Assembly: GCA_002384935.1 (NCBI GenBank)
Contig: DGCD01000003.1
Coordinates: 62,001 to 126,000 of the forward strand
Direction: 5' to 3'
Origin: Pusillimonas sp. UBA3987
GTDB taxonomy: Bacteria; Pseudomonadota; Gammaproteobacteria; Burkholderiales; Burkholderiaceae_B
Length of the DNA stretch: 64,000 bases
In this document: one piece after another, positions 27,298 to 35,867 of the stretch
Position numbering within the stretch: position 1 is the stretch's first letter
Layout of the letters: each line of letters begins with the position of its first letter
Notes under the pieces: model-generated
Database searches by the model: none
The model's input: the letters and a program-made list of their open reading frames with translations, nothing else
Told to the model about the DNA's origin: nothing
Made by a program: the position numbers and the translations under genes

Positions 27298-28068
27298 ATG
27301 GCAGTAGCTAATATTCCAGTAAAGCGACCGCGTACTTATGTGTTGATTCACGGAGCCTGGCATGGCGGCTGGGTTTGGAAAGATATGGCAACTGAACTGC
27401 GCTACTTGGGGCACGAGGTTTACGCACCTTCTTTAACCGGACTGGGCGACAGGGCTCATTTGGCGCATAAGGGAATCACGCTCGACACCCATACTGATGA
27501 CATCGTTAATCTGATTCGCATGGAGCAGTTGAGCGACGTGGTGCTGGTGGGGTGGAGTTACGGTGGCATGGTCGTGAGCAATGTGTTGGCTCGTATCCCT
27601 GAACTGATTGGGGCCGTCATGTATTTTGACGCTTTTGTGCCGGAGCCGGGTCAATGCCTTGCCGATTATGCCGGGGAAAAAGGGCGCTTGTTCCGCGAGC
27701 GGGTCTGGCCCGATCAGCAGGTGCCTCCCTTGCCGTTGAAGGGATTTGGTGTGACCGACGATACGGTGTGCGAGAGGGTGCAATCGCGCCTGGTGTGTCA
27801 GCCATTGCAGACTTTTCTGCAACCTTCCAAAGCGCTGGTAAATCAACCGGCAATCCCTCATTCATATGTCATGGCGGCGGCATACGAAGGCACGCCTTTT
27901 CGACAGTTTTATGACAAATTCAAACCTCATCCGCAATGGTCGGTTCATACATTGAACACCGGACATTTGGCGATGCTGACGGATCCCGTGGGAACATTCG
28001 GTCTGTTGGCCGATGTTGCCCCCGGTTTCAATCATCCGGGATACGCCGGGGAGACGAGCCGACGGTGA
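27298..28068 (+). CDS. Alpha/beta hydrolase (methylesterase/hydroxynitrile-lyase-like)
   Basis: A 256-residue alpha/beta-fold hydrolase. LIHGAWHGGWVWKDMA (about 17-32) is the oxyanion-hole region typical of the plant methyl esterase/hydroxynitrile lyase type, VLVGWSYGGMVV (about 81-92) is the nucleophile elbow with Ser, and NTGHLAMLTDP (about 220) supplies the catalytic His. It is probably a cytoplasmic esterase; the substrate is unknown. ATG at 27298 follows AGGGGGA. Its 3' end overlaps the convergent pirin gene by 37 bases. Confidence 0.85.
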   Translation: MAVANIPVKRPRTYVLIHGAWHGGWVWKDMATELRYLGHEVYAPSLTGLGDRAHLAHKGITLDTHTDDIVNLIRMEQLSDVVLVGWSYGGMVVSNVLARIPELIGAVMYFDAFVPEPGQCLADYAGEKGRLFRERVWPDQQVPPLPLKGFGVTDDTVCERVQSRLVCQPLQTFLQPSKALVNQPAIPHSYVMAAAYEGTPFRQFYDKFKPHPQWSVHTLNTGHLAMLTDPVGTFGLLADVAPGFNHPGYAGETSRR

Positions 28069-28925
28069 TTTTGGCCGCGAACGACGCCGAAACGGGTATG
28101 AAACTGATTCCAGTCGTCAACGGCTTTGCGCAGGCTCTCTGGTGAATCGCTTACAAAGTTCCACCATATCCTGACCGGAGCAGGGAAAGGTTCCCCCCCA
28201 ATAAGCAGCAAACGTGTACCCGCTTCGAGACGAAGGTTCAGTATTGATGTTCCCGGCGGCCAGTAGGCCAGTATGCCTGGTTTTATCACTTGGCCGTCGG
28301 GCAGTTGCACTTCGCCATTCAACACCATGATTCCGTGTTCGAAAGCCGTGTTCAATGTCACGGTTGTCGCAGCGCTGCCGTTCGGCGCGAAAATGTCGAT
28401 GCCGAGCAACGGAGAATGCACGGCAACCGGGGATGTCTGGTTCTGGAATTGACCGGCAAGCAAGGTGTATTGCAAACCGCCAAGACGCCATTCGGGCAGG
28501 TGGCTATAGTGCTGAAAGGCCGGTTCGATAGCTTCTTTCCCTGCCGGCAGCGCAATCCATAATTGGGCTCCATGCAGCCGGGTTTCTCCGGGCAGTGAGT
28601 CTTCCGTATGTGAAACGCCGTTGCCTGCCGTCATCAAATTCACCTGACCCGGACGGATAACCTGACTGTACCCAAGGCTGTCGCGATGGCGAATCCGGCC
28701 CTCTATCATCCAGGTAAATGTCTGCAATCCAATATGCGGATGAGCACCAACATGCATGCCCTGGTCGGCATCGAACTTTACCGGGCCGATATGGTCAAGG
28801 AAACACCATGCGCCAATCATGCGTTGTTCACGTGTTGGTAAAGCGCGACGAATTGAAAACCCCGGGCTCAGTTCATGCGCACGCGTATGAATCAGAGTAG
28901 GGCTGGGAGGCAGTTTTTCTGTCAT
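28032..28925 (-). CDS. Pirin family protein
   Basis: Bicupin protein of 297 residues. The metal-binding N-terminal cupin shows HPHIGLQTFTWMIEG (about 61-75), HRDSLG and GNGVSHTE (about 102-109), giving the usual three His and one Glu for a single iron. The C-terminal cupin is also recognisable (ILNLRLEAGTRLLLIGGEP). Some pirins have quercetinase activity and others act as redox-linked regulators; the sequence does not decide. A SD-containing gap of 32 bases separates it from the divergent I78 lipoprotein gene. Confidence 0.92.
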   Translation of the reverse strand: MTEKLPPSPTLIHTRAHELSPGFSIRRALPTREQRMIGAWCFLDHIGPVKFDADQGMHVGAHPHIGLQTFTWMIEGRIRHRDSLGYSQVIRPGQVNLMTAGNGVSHTEDSLPGETRLHGAQLWIALPAGKEAIEPAFQHYSHLPEWRLGGLQYTLLAGQFQNQTSPVAVHSPLLGIDIFAPNGSAATTVTLNTAFEHGIMVLNGEVQLPDGQVIKPGILAYWPPGTSILNLRLEAGTRLLLIGGEPFPAPVRIWWNFVSDSPESLRKAVDDWNQFHTRFGVVRGQNHRRLVSPAYPG

Positions 28926-28957
28926 GATATAAGTATAGCGTTACACAAGGAGGAAAA

Positions 28958-29257
28958 ATGCGTTTGCTTTTTTTGGCCCCTTTGGCCTTGATATTGGCAG
29001 CTTGCCAGAGTTCCGGCGGTTTGGGCAGTGGTAGTAACTCTCAGGATTCTTCTGGTGCATCGGTTTCAGGTGATTGCGCCGCAGCCGATTTTCAACGTCT
29101 GGTAGGCACATCCGGCGATGCAGTCAATCGCAGCGGATTGCCCGGTGGAACGCGTGTTTTGCGTCCAACGACGCCCATGACACCCGATTACCGTCCTGAC
29201 CGAATGAATATTTATATTGATGAGTCTGGCCGTGTTGAAAAGGTGGTGTGCGGTTAA
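28958..29257 (+). CDS. Lipoprotein with peptidase inhibitor I78 domain
   Basis: A 99-residue envelope protein. The N-terminus is a lipoprotein signal (LALILAACQSS, lipobox Cys near 16) followed by a Ser/Gly-rich tether of about 25 residues. The rest matches the inhibitor I78 family: CAAADFQRLVGTSGDAV and the hallmark C-terminus RMNIYIDESGRVEKVVCG with the paired Cys. Characterised relatives inhibit serine proteases such as elastase and subtilisin. Protection of the periplasm against a protease is an inference. AAGGAGG lies a few bases upstream of the ATG. Confidence 0.87.
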   Translation: MRLLFLAPLALILAACQSSGGLGSGSNSQDSSGASVSGDCAAADFQRLVGTSGDAVNRSGLPGGTRVLRPTTPMTPDYRPDRMNIYIDESGRVEKVVCG

Positions 29258-29271
29258 GGCTTAATGCGGCT

Positions 29272-30243
29272 TTAGCCCGCGGTCGGACAGCTGCCTGGCT
29301 GGTTCAAAAGCGCTTCGCGTCGCTCCAGCGTTTGGTTTGTGCTGGCTATCACCAGATCCCATAGGGTGTTGGCCAGGGGGGCCAGGGTTTTGTTGCGTTG
29401 TCGCGCCAACATGATTCTGCGGTGTTTCACCGGAGTGGGGCGAACAACAACAAGCCCTTGCAGGCCGGTTTCAGGAATCGCCAAGCCAGGCACGATATTG
29501 ATCCCAAGTCCGGCCCTGACCATTTCAAAACCTGTGGTGACATGGCCGACTTCCTGTACGATGCGATGGGCTATCTGCAACTCATTAAGCAGGTTGTCGA
29601 TAAGGCGGCGGCTGCCTGAGGCATGATCCAGCAGAATCAGGTTTTCTCCTGCAAGCGTTTTCCAGGGAACATGTGTATGGGAACGCGGGGCGTGCTGGCG
29701 CAGGTGGGGTAATGAAGTGCCGCGGTAAACCACGACGAACGGATCGTACAACAGCGTTTCACAATAAAGTTCGCGCATATGGGTTTCGTCGGGCTCCACA
29801 ATAACCCCGAAGTCGACTTCTCCGTTCAAAATACTGCCCAGCGTGTTGTCTTGTATGCGGTCAAGCAAAATAACCTGTAACCCGGGTGCTTGCCGGGCAC
29901 ACAGAGCCAGACAATGAGGCATTAGCGCGGCAGAGAGCGTCGGGCTGCTGGCGATCCGCACCTTCCCCACCCGATTATTGGCCCAACTATGGAGTTCGTT
30001 CAATGTGTTTTCCAGCTCGTCCATCCAGCGTGGCAAACGTTGAGCCAGAATCTGGCCTGCCTGTGTCAGTTTTACGTCGCGCGTTGTGCGATCAATCAAG
30101 CGCAAATTAACCTGTGTTTCCAGTTCCGTAATCGCCCGGCTTACGGCGGGTTGCGTCAGGCCGATGCGCTCGCCTGCTCGACTGAAATTTCGTTCAGAGG
30201 CAACCGCTCGGAAGACCTGAAGTTGTTTTAGGCTGATATTCAT
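29272..30243 (-). CDS. LysR-type transcriptional regulator
   Basis: A 323-residue regulator with an N-terminal winged helix-turn-helix (MNISLKQLQVFRAVASERNF then SRAGERIGLTQPAVSRAI, about 21-38) and a C-terminal effector-binding domain. It is transcribed away from the BASS transporter gene across a 92-base gap that contains a well-formed LysR-type box. The arrangement predicts that it controls the transporter/hydrolase pair and its own gene. The effector is unknown. Confidence 0.93.
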   Translation of the reverse strand: MNISLKQLQVFRAVASERNFSRAGERIGLTQPAVSRAITELETQVNLRLIDRTTRDVKLTQAGQILAQRLPRWMDELENTLNELHSWANNRVGKVRIASSPTLSAALMPHCLALCARQAPGLQVILLDRIQDNTLGSILNGEVDFGVIVEPDETHMRELYCETLLYDPFVVVYRGTSLPHLRQHAPRSHTHVPWKTLAGENLILLDHASGSRRLIDNLLNELQIAHRIVQEVGHVTTGFEMVRAGLGINIVPGLAIPETGLQGLVVVRPTPVKHRRIMLARQRNKTLAPLANTLWDLVIASTNQTLERREALLNQPGSCPTAG

Positions 30244-30258
30244 GAGGGCCTGATTTTT

Positions 30259-30283
30259 GATTTATGCATTTAAATTATAAATC
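30259..30283. promoter_or_regulatory. LysR-type box in the divergent promoter region
   Basis: GATTTAT (30259-30265) and ATAAATC (30277-30283) are perfect 7-base arms separated by 11 bases, the T-N11-A layout of LysR-family recognition sites. It lies 16 bases upstream of the regulator ATG and about 50 bases upstream of the transporter. Confidence 0.75.
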
Positions 30284-30335
30284 TATCAGATAAATTAATT
30301 TCATTTTTATTCAAAAGTCGCGTTCAATAGCGGTC

Positions 30336-31319
30336 ATGAAACGCATACCTTTTCTTCCCGACACCTACACTTTCCTGCTGGCAGGCACCGTTGTGCTGGC
30401 CAGTATCCTGCCGGCATCCGGCTCGTTTGCGGTTGTACTCAAGTATGTGACCAGTGCCGCTATTGCGCTCTTGTTTTTCCTGCATGGCGCCAAGCTCTCG
30501 CGTCAGGCGGTGGTTAATGGTTTGACGCACTGGCGTTTGCATGCGCTTATATTGAGTTGCACCTTTATTTTCTTCCCTGTCATGGGGTTTGTTTTGAAGC
30601 CGCTGTTGCTGCCATTGGTGGATGAAGAACTCTATCGGGGCGTGTTGTATATGTGCATGTTGCCGGCGACGGTGCAGTCTGCGGTGGCCCTTACCGGGAT
30701 TGCGAAAGGTAATGTGCCGGCGGCGGTGTGCAGTGCATCAGTCTCTACCTTGATCGGAATCATGATTACGCCGTTTTTGGTTAATGGGTTAATTATTCCT
30801 ACCACCGGATCAGCCTCCTCGCTGGATTCTGTGGTTAATATTTTTGCACAGCTTATGTTGCCGTTTTTGGCGGGGCATTTTTTACGGCCTTATTTCGACA
30901 ATGCATTTAAAAAGGCCGGCAAGGCCTTGTCTTATATCGATCGAGGCTCTATTTTGCTGGTTATATATAGTGCCTTCAGTGCCGCAGTGGTAGGGGGAAT
31001 CTGGTTACAGGTCTCCACCCTGATGGTAATTGCCCTGGCAGCGATTAGCCTGGTGTTTCTGGCGTTGGCCATGGGGTTTATCTATGGCTTGACGAAGCTG
31101 TTTGGTTTTAGCAGGGAAGATCGTGTTACTGCCTTGTTCGGTGGTGCGCAGAAAAGTCTGGCCAGCGGTGTGCCCATGGCGCAAGTGCTTTTTGTTCCAT
31201 CGGTGGCCGGGGTCATGGTCTTGCCACTAATGATTTTTCATTTGCTGCAATTGGTCGTAAGTTCAATGCTGGCACAGCGTTGGCGCGATCAGGCAAAGGA
31301 CGAGATAAAGGTTGCGTAA
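30336..31319 (+). CDS. BASS-type transporter (SBF-like, YfeH-related)
   Basis: Membrane protein of 327 residues with about 9-10 hydrophobic segments, of the SBF-like branch of the bile acid:sodium symporter superfamily. Family members have a short N-terminus and the LFFLHGAKLSRQAV segment (about 47), and MCMLPATVQSAVALTGIAKGNVPAAVCSAS (starting about 106) containing the conserved crossing helix. Likely imports or exports an organic anion. Its stop codon is followed directly by the ATG of a hydrolase, so the two are co-translated and may handle the same compound. Confidence 0.88.
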   Translation: MKRIPFLPDTYTFLLAGTVVLASILPASGSFAVVLKYVTSAAIALLFFLHGAKLSRQAVVNGLTHWRLHALILSCTFIFFPVMGFVLKPLLLPLVDEELYRGVLYMCMLPATVQSAVALTGIAKGNVPAAVCSASVSTLIGIMITPFLVNGLIIPTTGSASSLDSVVNIFAQLMLPFLAGHFLRPYFDNAFKKAGKALSYIDRGSILLVIYSAFSAAVVGGIWLQVSTLMVIALAAISLVFLALAMGFIYGLTKLFGFSREDRVTALFGGAQKSLASGVPMAQVLFVPSVAGVMVLPLMIFHLLQLVVSSMLAQRWRDQAKDEIKVA

Positions 31320-32180
31320 ATGCACGATTGGAAAACATTAAGTGTTGCCGAGCTCGAGCGCCGGTATGATCAGGCAGTTTATGCCTCGAATGCGCGCGAG
31401 ATAAACCAGTGGTATACCGACGAAAGTCAGCGTGTTCACGCTCAACTTGCGTCGCGGCGATTTCAATATGGGTCAGGCTCCTCAATGTACGGCTATTGGT
31501 TTCGTTCACCAGAGCCCGGGCGCCCCGTTGTTGTGTTCGTCCACGGCGGCGCCTGGCGCCAGGGACATGCCGAGGATTATCTTTTTCCCGCCTATTGGTT
31601 AACGCAAACCCTGAATTTGAATTATGTTTGCTTGAATTTTGATAACGCGCCGATGGTCGGGGGGCAGATATTTCCCATGCTGAACCAACTGATTCAGGCA
31701 ATGAGCTGGGTAGGGCAAAACGCAAAGGCCAATGATGCGTTGCCCGAAGTGCACTTGGTCAGCCATTCCTCGGGTTCTCATCTGGCAGCCTGTTTGGCCG
31801 GGCTTGATTGGGCAACGTTAACGCCAGGTACACCTGGATTACTTGCCAGCGTCTTGCTGTGCAGCGGCATTTATGATCTTGAACCCGTCGTGCACTCAAA
31901 ACGCCGTGAGTATCTTGAATTAAGCCCCGTTGAGGTGTGTTTGCTTAGCCCGGTCAAGCATGCAATGCCGCATCATTTACGCATTGCAGTGTTGCGCGGC
32001 GAGAATGAGTCACCTGAATTCATTCGCCAGCACGAGACTTACGTAGCCAAATTGCAACGAGACGGTTTAGCACCTCAAACCAGTGTTTGCCCGCAAGTGA
32101 ATCACTTTGAAGTGTTGCAGACTTTTGGGCAGGCAGACGGCCATATGGCGAGGTGCTTTCAGGGGCTCATTCGCAGTTGA
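31320..32180 (+). CDS. Alpha/beta hydrolase, arylformamidase (kynurenine formamidase)-like
   Basis: A 286-residue hydrolase. The N-terminal LERRYDQAVYASNAREINQW-type segment, VVVFVHGGAWRQGHAEDYLFPAY (oxyanion HGGAW, about 66-72) and HLVSHSSGSHLAACLAG with nucleophile motif HSSGSH (about 145) fit the formamidase-like esterase family. The catalytic His is probably in NHFEVLQTFG (about 260). No other tryptophan-catabolism gene is present, so a true kynurenine formamidase role is doubtful. It begins at the base after the transporter stop (TAAATG) and abuts the convergent VOC gene. Confidence 0.85.
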   Translation: MHDWKTLSVAELERRYDQAVYASNAREINQWYTDESQRVHAQLASRRFQYGSGSSMYGYWFRSPEPGRPVVVFVHGGAWRQGHAEDYLFPAYWLTQTLNLNYVCLNFDNAPMVGGQIFPMLNQLIQAMSWVGQNAKANDALPEVHLVSHSSGSHLAACLAGLDWATLTPGTPGLLASVLLCSGIYDLEPVVHSKRREYLELSPVEVCLLSPVKHAMPHHLRIAVLRGENESPEFIRQHETYVAKLQRDGLAPQTSVCPQVNHFEVLQTFGQADGHMARCFQGLIRS

Positions 32181-32591
32181 TCAGTCGGTTGCCGGTGTTT
32201 TGGTAATCGTCCAGATATGTTCCGAAATATCGAATACGACGCCAAAAGGATCTTTGTATTTTGATTCGGCGTCAACGCCAGGGTAGTCATCGGGCAGGCG
32301 CAGAAAGAATTTTCCGCCTTCTGCTTCAATTTTCCGGGCGGTTTCGTCTTCGTTCTCGACAACAAAGCCAATGTGGTGAATACCAGCCCAGTCTGGGCCG
32401 TTCACCTGGCCGCCTTTGCCGTCGGGGAAGTTCAGCAATGTCAAGTTCATGACCCCGTCGGTGAGCATGATGGCGTTGCCAATGGGGGACTCAGCCTGCG
32501 CAACGCGTTCCATTTCAAGGGCGTTTTCATAAAAAGAAGCTGCACGTTCAAGGTCGGGCACCTGAATGGCAACGTGTCGTAGTTTTGCCAT
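32181..32591 (-). CDS. VOC family (glyoxalase/dioxygenase-fold) protein
   Basis: A 136-residue protein with the paired beta-alpha-beta-beta-beta modules of the vicinal oxygen chelate family: LRHVAIQVPDLERAASFYENAL at residues 4-25 and IHHIGFVVENEDETARKIEAEG in the second half, with the end DPFGVVFDISEH. Candidate metal ligands are H7, H69-70 and the Glu before the final His. Members include lyases, epimerases and extradiol dioxygenases. It is the last gene of the minus-strand catabolic operon, 27 bases after the enolase-superfamily gene. Confidence 0.87.
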   Translation of the reverse strand: MAKLRHVAIQVPDLERAASFYENALEMERVAQAESPIGNAIMLTDGVMNLTLLNFPDGKGGQVNGPDWAGIHHIGFVVENEDETARKIEAEGGKFFLRLPDDYPGVDAESKYKDPFGVVFDISEHIWTITKTPATD

Positions 32592-32618
32592 GTTTTTCTC
32601 CTGGCTGAAAGGGTACGG

Positions 32619-33785
32619 TCAAGGTATTAAGGCGTTAAAGATGGCGTGGAGCCCGGACGTATGCTCCAGGCCGGTACCGGGACGCTCTCCCAGTTGCAAG
32701 AAACCATTTTCAATGCGGCAATCGTCGGGGTATTGACCAAATATGGGGTGGTTTGGGGCCGTTTCGTGCCCGCCAAGCCCAAATCCTGCGGCCGCATGTG
32801 CCGATAATAAATGGCCTGCGTGCGGAATGCACGCCGAGCGTTGCCAGCCGTTCTGCGCCATCAATTCCAGAATTCGCGTGTATTCGACCAAACCATAGCT
32901 GAGCGAAATATCAACGTTCAGCAAGTCCTGGTTTGGGCGCATGCCTCCATGACGCAACAAGTTACGCGTGTCGGCATAAGAGAACAGGTTCTCGCCCGTG
33001 CCGATGGCACCCGGGTATGAGGCGCACAAATTAGCCAATAGTTCGTAATCCAGTGGCTCTACCGGCTCTTCTACCCATGCCAGGTCGTAACCTTTCACAG
33101 CGTTCAGCCATTCATGTGCGTTGGTTCCGGTAAGGCCTGCATTGAAGTCGAGAGCCAGACGGCGAGGGTCGCCGATGGTTTGGATCACTGCGTCAATACG
33201 TTTCAGGTCTTGATCGATGGGTAGGCCCCCCGCCTTGATTTTGAAGCGTTCGAAGCCCAGTTGCCGGTAGCCGGTGACTTCCCGTTGCAAAGCATCGATG
33301 CCATCTTCAGATCGATAATGCCCCCCGCTGGCATAAACGGGCGTTCGAGAAGGGGACGAGGCGCCCGGGAATTCTTCTGCCAATAAGGCCCAGAGTGGTT
33401 TGTCTTCGATTTTTGCCTGTAGATCCCAGGCGGCTGCGTCAAGCAAGCCGACGGCGCCGGCCCGTTCGCCATGTCCGCCAGCCTTTTCGTTTGCCATCAA
33501 TAACGACCAAAAGCGAACGGGATCGATACCGGGTTTACTGCTGTGCGCATACTGTTCTGGTTGCGCAGCCAGCGCCCGGGGGATAAAGCGCTCGTGCAAC
33601 AGTGCGCCGTGCCCATAGCGACCAATTGAATCGAAGGCAACACCAATCAAGGGTTGTCCATTACGGATTACGTCGGAAACCATCACAACGGCGCTGGCCG
33701 TCATTGTGTTGAAATTAATGTCTGCATTGCGCATTCCAGACGCAAGGCTGATGGTTTTTTCAATAATTCTGACGATGCGTGTCAT
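32619..33785 (-). CDS. Enolase-superfamily enzyme (mandelate racemase/muconate lactonizing type)
   Basis: A 388-residue TIM-barrel enzyme that would abstract a proton alpha to a carboxylate with Mg2+. Visible residues are the general-base pair KIK (K182 and K184), metal ligands in LDFNAG (D213), WVEEP (E239) and GTGENL (E265), then D292 and H322 in CIPHAGHLL, which fit the mandelate racemase subgroup. Possible activities are racemisation, cycloisomerisation or dehydration of a hydroxy or lactone acid. It lies between the dioxygenase beta-subunit gene and the VOC gene in the same operon, so an acid formed from ring oxidation is a reasonable substrate guess. Confidence 0.87.
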   Translation of the reverse strand: MTRIVRIIEKTISLASGMRNADINFNTMTASAVVMVSDVIRNGQPLIGVAFDSIGRYGHGALLHERFIPRALAAQPEQYAHSSKPGIDPVRFWSLLMANEKAGGHGERAGAVGLLDAAAWDLQAKIEDKPLWALLAEEFPGASSPSRTPVYASGGHYRSEDGIDALQREVTGYRQLGFERFKIKAGGLPIDQDLKRIDAVIQTIGDPRRLALDFNAGLTGTNAHEWLNAVKGYDLAWVEEPVEPLDYELLANLCASYPGAIGTGENLFSYADTRNLLRHGGMRPNQDLLNVDISLSYGLVEYTRILELMAQNGWQRSACIPHAGHLLSAHAAAGFGLGGHETAPNHPIFGQYPDDCRIENGFLQLGERPGTGLEHTSGLHAIFNALIP

Positions 33786-33811
33786 GAGTCTTGTTCTGCC
33801 GGTGCTTGGGC

Positions 33812-34351
33812 CTAAAGCAGGCTCATAAATGCGTTATGAAGACCGTCGCAGTCTAGAAGATCAATTCGTTTTGAAATGATCTTCAGGCCTTGGGGCGTAT
33901 CGTGCAATACATGAGTGCCTAACCCTGAGAAAAGCCTGTGCTGACTATCGCGAAACTCATGGACCATTAAGCTTGAGTAAACAGTATGCTCATGTGCCTC
34001 ATTGGTTGGGGGCTCAAGCAGAATGTTGCTTACCATGTGGACAGTATACGGACGGGGCGCCGTCTGGTATGTGCGATTATCGGCCAGACGCCGTACTCGC
34101 ATGGTCAGCACATCTTTGTTTTCGTAGATAATCGACGGTACGTTAATCGGGTCGGTTTGTCCGCGCTGCGCGGGTATCCAGTAGGTGCCTTCATCGGTGA
34201 ACAGATTGAGCCATTGATCGTATTGAAGCTGATCAAGCAGGCGAGCCTCGTGATACAGGAACTGCTCGATAGTGGCTAGTAAGGAATCGTTGACAGCAGC
34301 GCCAGCTTGAGTTGGCTGGGATGGGCGCGTCATGGTTTTCAGGTCGTTCAT
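33812..34351 (-). CDS. Aromatic-ring-hydroxylating dioxygenase, beta subunit
   Basis: The small subunit (179 residues) of a two-component oxygenase, with the SnoaL-like cone fold: IEQFLYHEARLLDQLQYDQW then LFTDEGTYWIPAQRGQTDP (about 28-66) and a conserved VRRLADNRTYQTAPRP segment. It has no metal site and shapes the alpha3beta3 oxygenase. Its start overlaps the alpha-subunit stop by 4 bases (ATGA on the minus strand), so the subunits are translationally coupled. Confidence 0.92.
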   Translation of the reverse strand: MNDLKTMTRPSQPTQAGAAVNDSLLATIEQFLYHEARLLDQLQYDQWLNLFTDEGTYWIPAQRGQTDPINVPSIIYENKDVLTMRVRRLADNRTYQTAPRPYTVHMVSNILLEPPTNEAHEHTVYSSLMVHEFRDSQHRLFSGLGTHVLHDTPQGLKIISKRIDLLDCDGLHNAFMSLL

Positions 34352-35661
34352 GACTGCTCCTCTGTGGTCATGTAGTCGAGCCAGGCTTGAAATTGCGAAC
34401 GAATGGGGGCTTCGGTGGCTGCGTCAATTGTGCCGCCGTGAGGCAGCGGCTTTTCGTAACCCATGCCGCGTTGCATATTGATCCAGACGTCGTTGTCGGC
34501 ATTGCGCAACCCTTGGTTGCAGCGTTCAAAGATGGTGGCATCATCGCCGTAAATCATGGATGCGGGTGAGCCGAGATTGGTCAGAAAGCGCACTGCGCGG
34601 TGAAAAATGGCATCGGGGGCACCCACCAATTTGAAACAATATGAAGTGACCAGGGTGAGATCGGGCGCAACCGGATGCACGACGCGAAGTTGATGGTATT
34701 GCGCATTGATATTGATATTTGGATATATCAGGTTGTTAAAGCGGTCCAGATCCAATATCGCACGCGTTCGTTCTTCGCCGTAAGCCTGGATCATGGCTGC
34801 TTCATAACGATCGCGAACCGGATCGACCTCTTTACGTGCAAGAAGGCCATTGCGGTATATGCCGTCCATGTAGCTGTGCCCGCCAGGTAACGCGGCCAAT
34901 TCGATACCTTCCCACTCATTTTTGCTGAAACCGTTGCCTTGCAGCATTTCCCGGGTTTGCCCTGCGTCGAACTCAGTATTCTGCGCGTTATGCTGGCGCG
35001 CTGTTTGTACCGAAGAGTTGTGCACGACGCCCGGGTGGATGGTGTCGTTTGCGTTCTCATGGTGCATTTTCCAGTTGCCGCGGTACTGCAGGCGGAATGC
35101 CGTAGGCGCCAATTCAATCTCGCCAACTGGAGATCGATCGACAAGATTGTCGATTGCGCCACACATCGGACCCAGAAAACTGACCAGATCGGGGCCTGTG
35201 GCGCTAAGACTCGCAAAAACAAACCCACGATAAGTTGAAACTCGCGGTGCCTTTTTCAGTGCCAGCTCTTGTGCGTTCAGGTTGAACGATTCAGGGTAGC
35301 TTTGCTTATGCGGCACACCGCGCAGGGTGCCGCTTAAATCGAACATCCATTGGTGATAACCGCATACGAAGCGCTTCGTATTGCCCTGATTTTCGTGGCA
35401 CAAGGTTGCACCACGGTGCGTACACCGGTTCTGCACGACGTGAATTTCACCGCTTTCGTCGCGCGTCACAATGAAATCCTGCAAGCCGATACGAGCACGT
35501 ACGAAATCGCCCGCCTGGCGAAGCTGGCTTTCATGAGCCACATATAACCAGGTTTTGCCAAAAATGCGCTCTATTTCCAGATCGAAGATCGCCTGGTCTG
35601 TGTACACACTTTTGTGGACTGCAGTGGGTGTTACCAATGCATTTATCTCATCGGTTTTCAT
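34348..35661 (-). CDS. Aromatic-ring-hydroxylating dioxygenase, Rieske alpha subunit
   Basis: The catalytic subunit (437 residues) of a Rieske non-heme iron oxygenase that would add two hydroxyls, or one, to an aromatic ring. The [2Fe-2S] Rieske ligands are C80, H82, C100 and H103 (CTHRGA and CGYHQW). The mononuclear iron site is NDTIHPGVVH (D206, H209, H214), with a distal acid expected near YGDDATIFER (about 375). The length and the partner beta subunit place it near the benzoate/anthranilate type. No ferredoxin or reductase gene is in this window. The promoter faces the divergent TetR gene. Confidence 0.93.
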   Translation of the reverse strand: MKTDEINALVTPTAVHKSVYTDQAIFDLEIERIFGKTWLYVAHESQLRQAGDFVRARIGLQDFIVTRDESGEIHVVQNRCTHRGATLCHENQGNTKRFVCGYHQWMFDLSGTLRGVPHKQSYPESFNLNAQELALKKAPRVSTYRGFVFASLSATGPDLVSFLGPMCGAIDNLVDRSPVGEIELAPTAFRLQYRGNWKMHHENANDTIHPGVVHNSSVQTARQHNAQNTEFDAGQTREMLQGNGFSKNEWEGIELAALPGGHSYMDGIYRNGLLARKEVDPVRDRYEAAMIQAYGEERTRAILDLDRFNNLIYPNININAQYHQLRVVHPVAPDLTLVTSYCFKLVGAPDAIFHRAVRFLTNLGSPASMIYGDDATIFERCNQGLRNADNDVWINMQRGMGYEKPLPHGGTIDAATEAPIRSQFQAWLDYMTTEEQS

Positions 35662-35697
35662 GTCATCCGTCTCTGTTAGTTCTCAAACCTAAATGAT

Positions 35698-35727
35698 ATT
35701 CTGTTTTAATGAGGAGGCTCCTGTCAA
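35698..35727 (-). promoter_or_regulatory. Likely sigma-70 promoter with internal palindrome for the dioxygenase operon
   Basis: On the minus strand TTGACA (35722-35727, exact -35 consensus) is followed after 18 bases by CAGAAT (35698-35703, 4 of 6 matches to -10). The spacer holds the palindrome AGGAG-G-CTCCT (35712-35722). The promoter is 37 bases upstream of the alpha-subunit start. A repressor at the palindrome, possibly the divergent TetR protein, would block this promoter. Confidence 0.55.
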
Positions 35728-35867
35728 GGATATTGAATCGGTATACGTGTAAACACTAGGTTTTGGCGTTGGGCCAGGCGGCTAAGTGGGTAAAATAGCC
35801 CACGACAGGGTTGTGCGCTAAGGGTGCAGCTGCGGGGTAGTGCTTACAATAAGCTGAATAAAATATT

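Noticed and set aside
31320..32180. True kynurenine formamidase (kynB)
   Set aside because: Family similarity is clear, but no other kynurenine-pathway gene is present, so the symbol was withheld.
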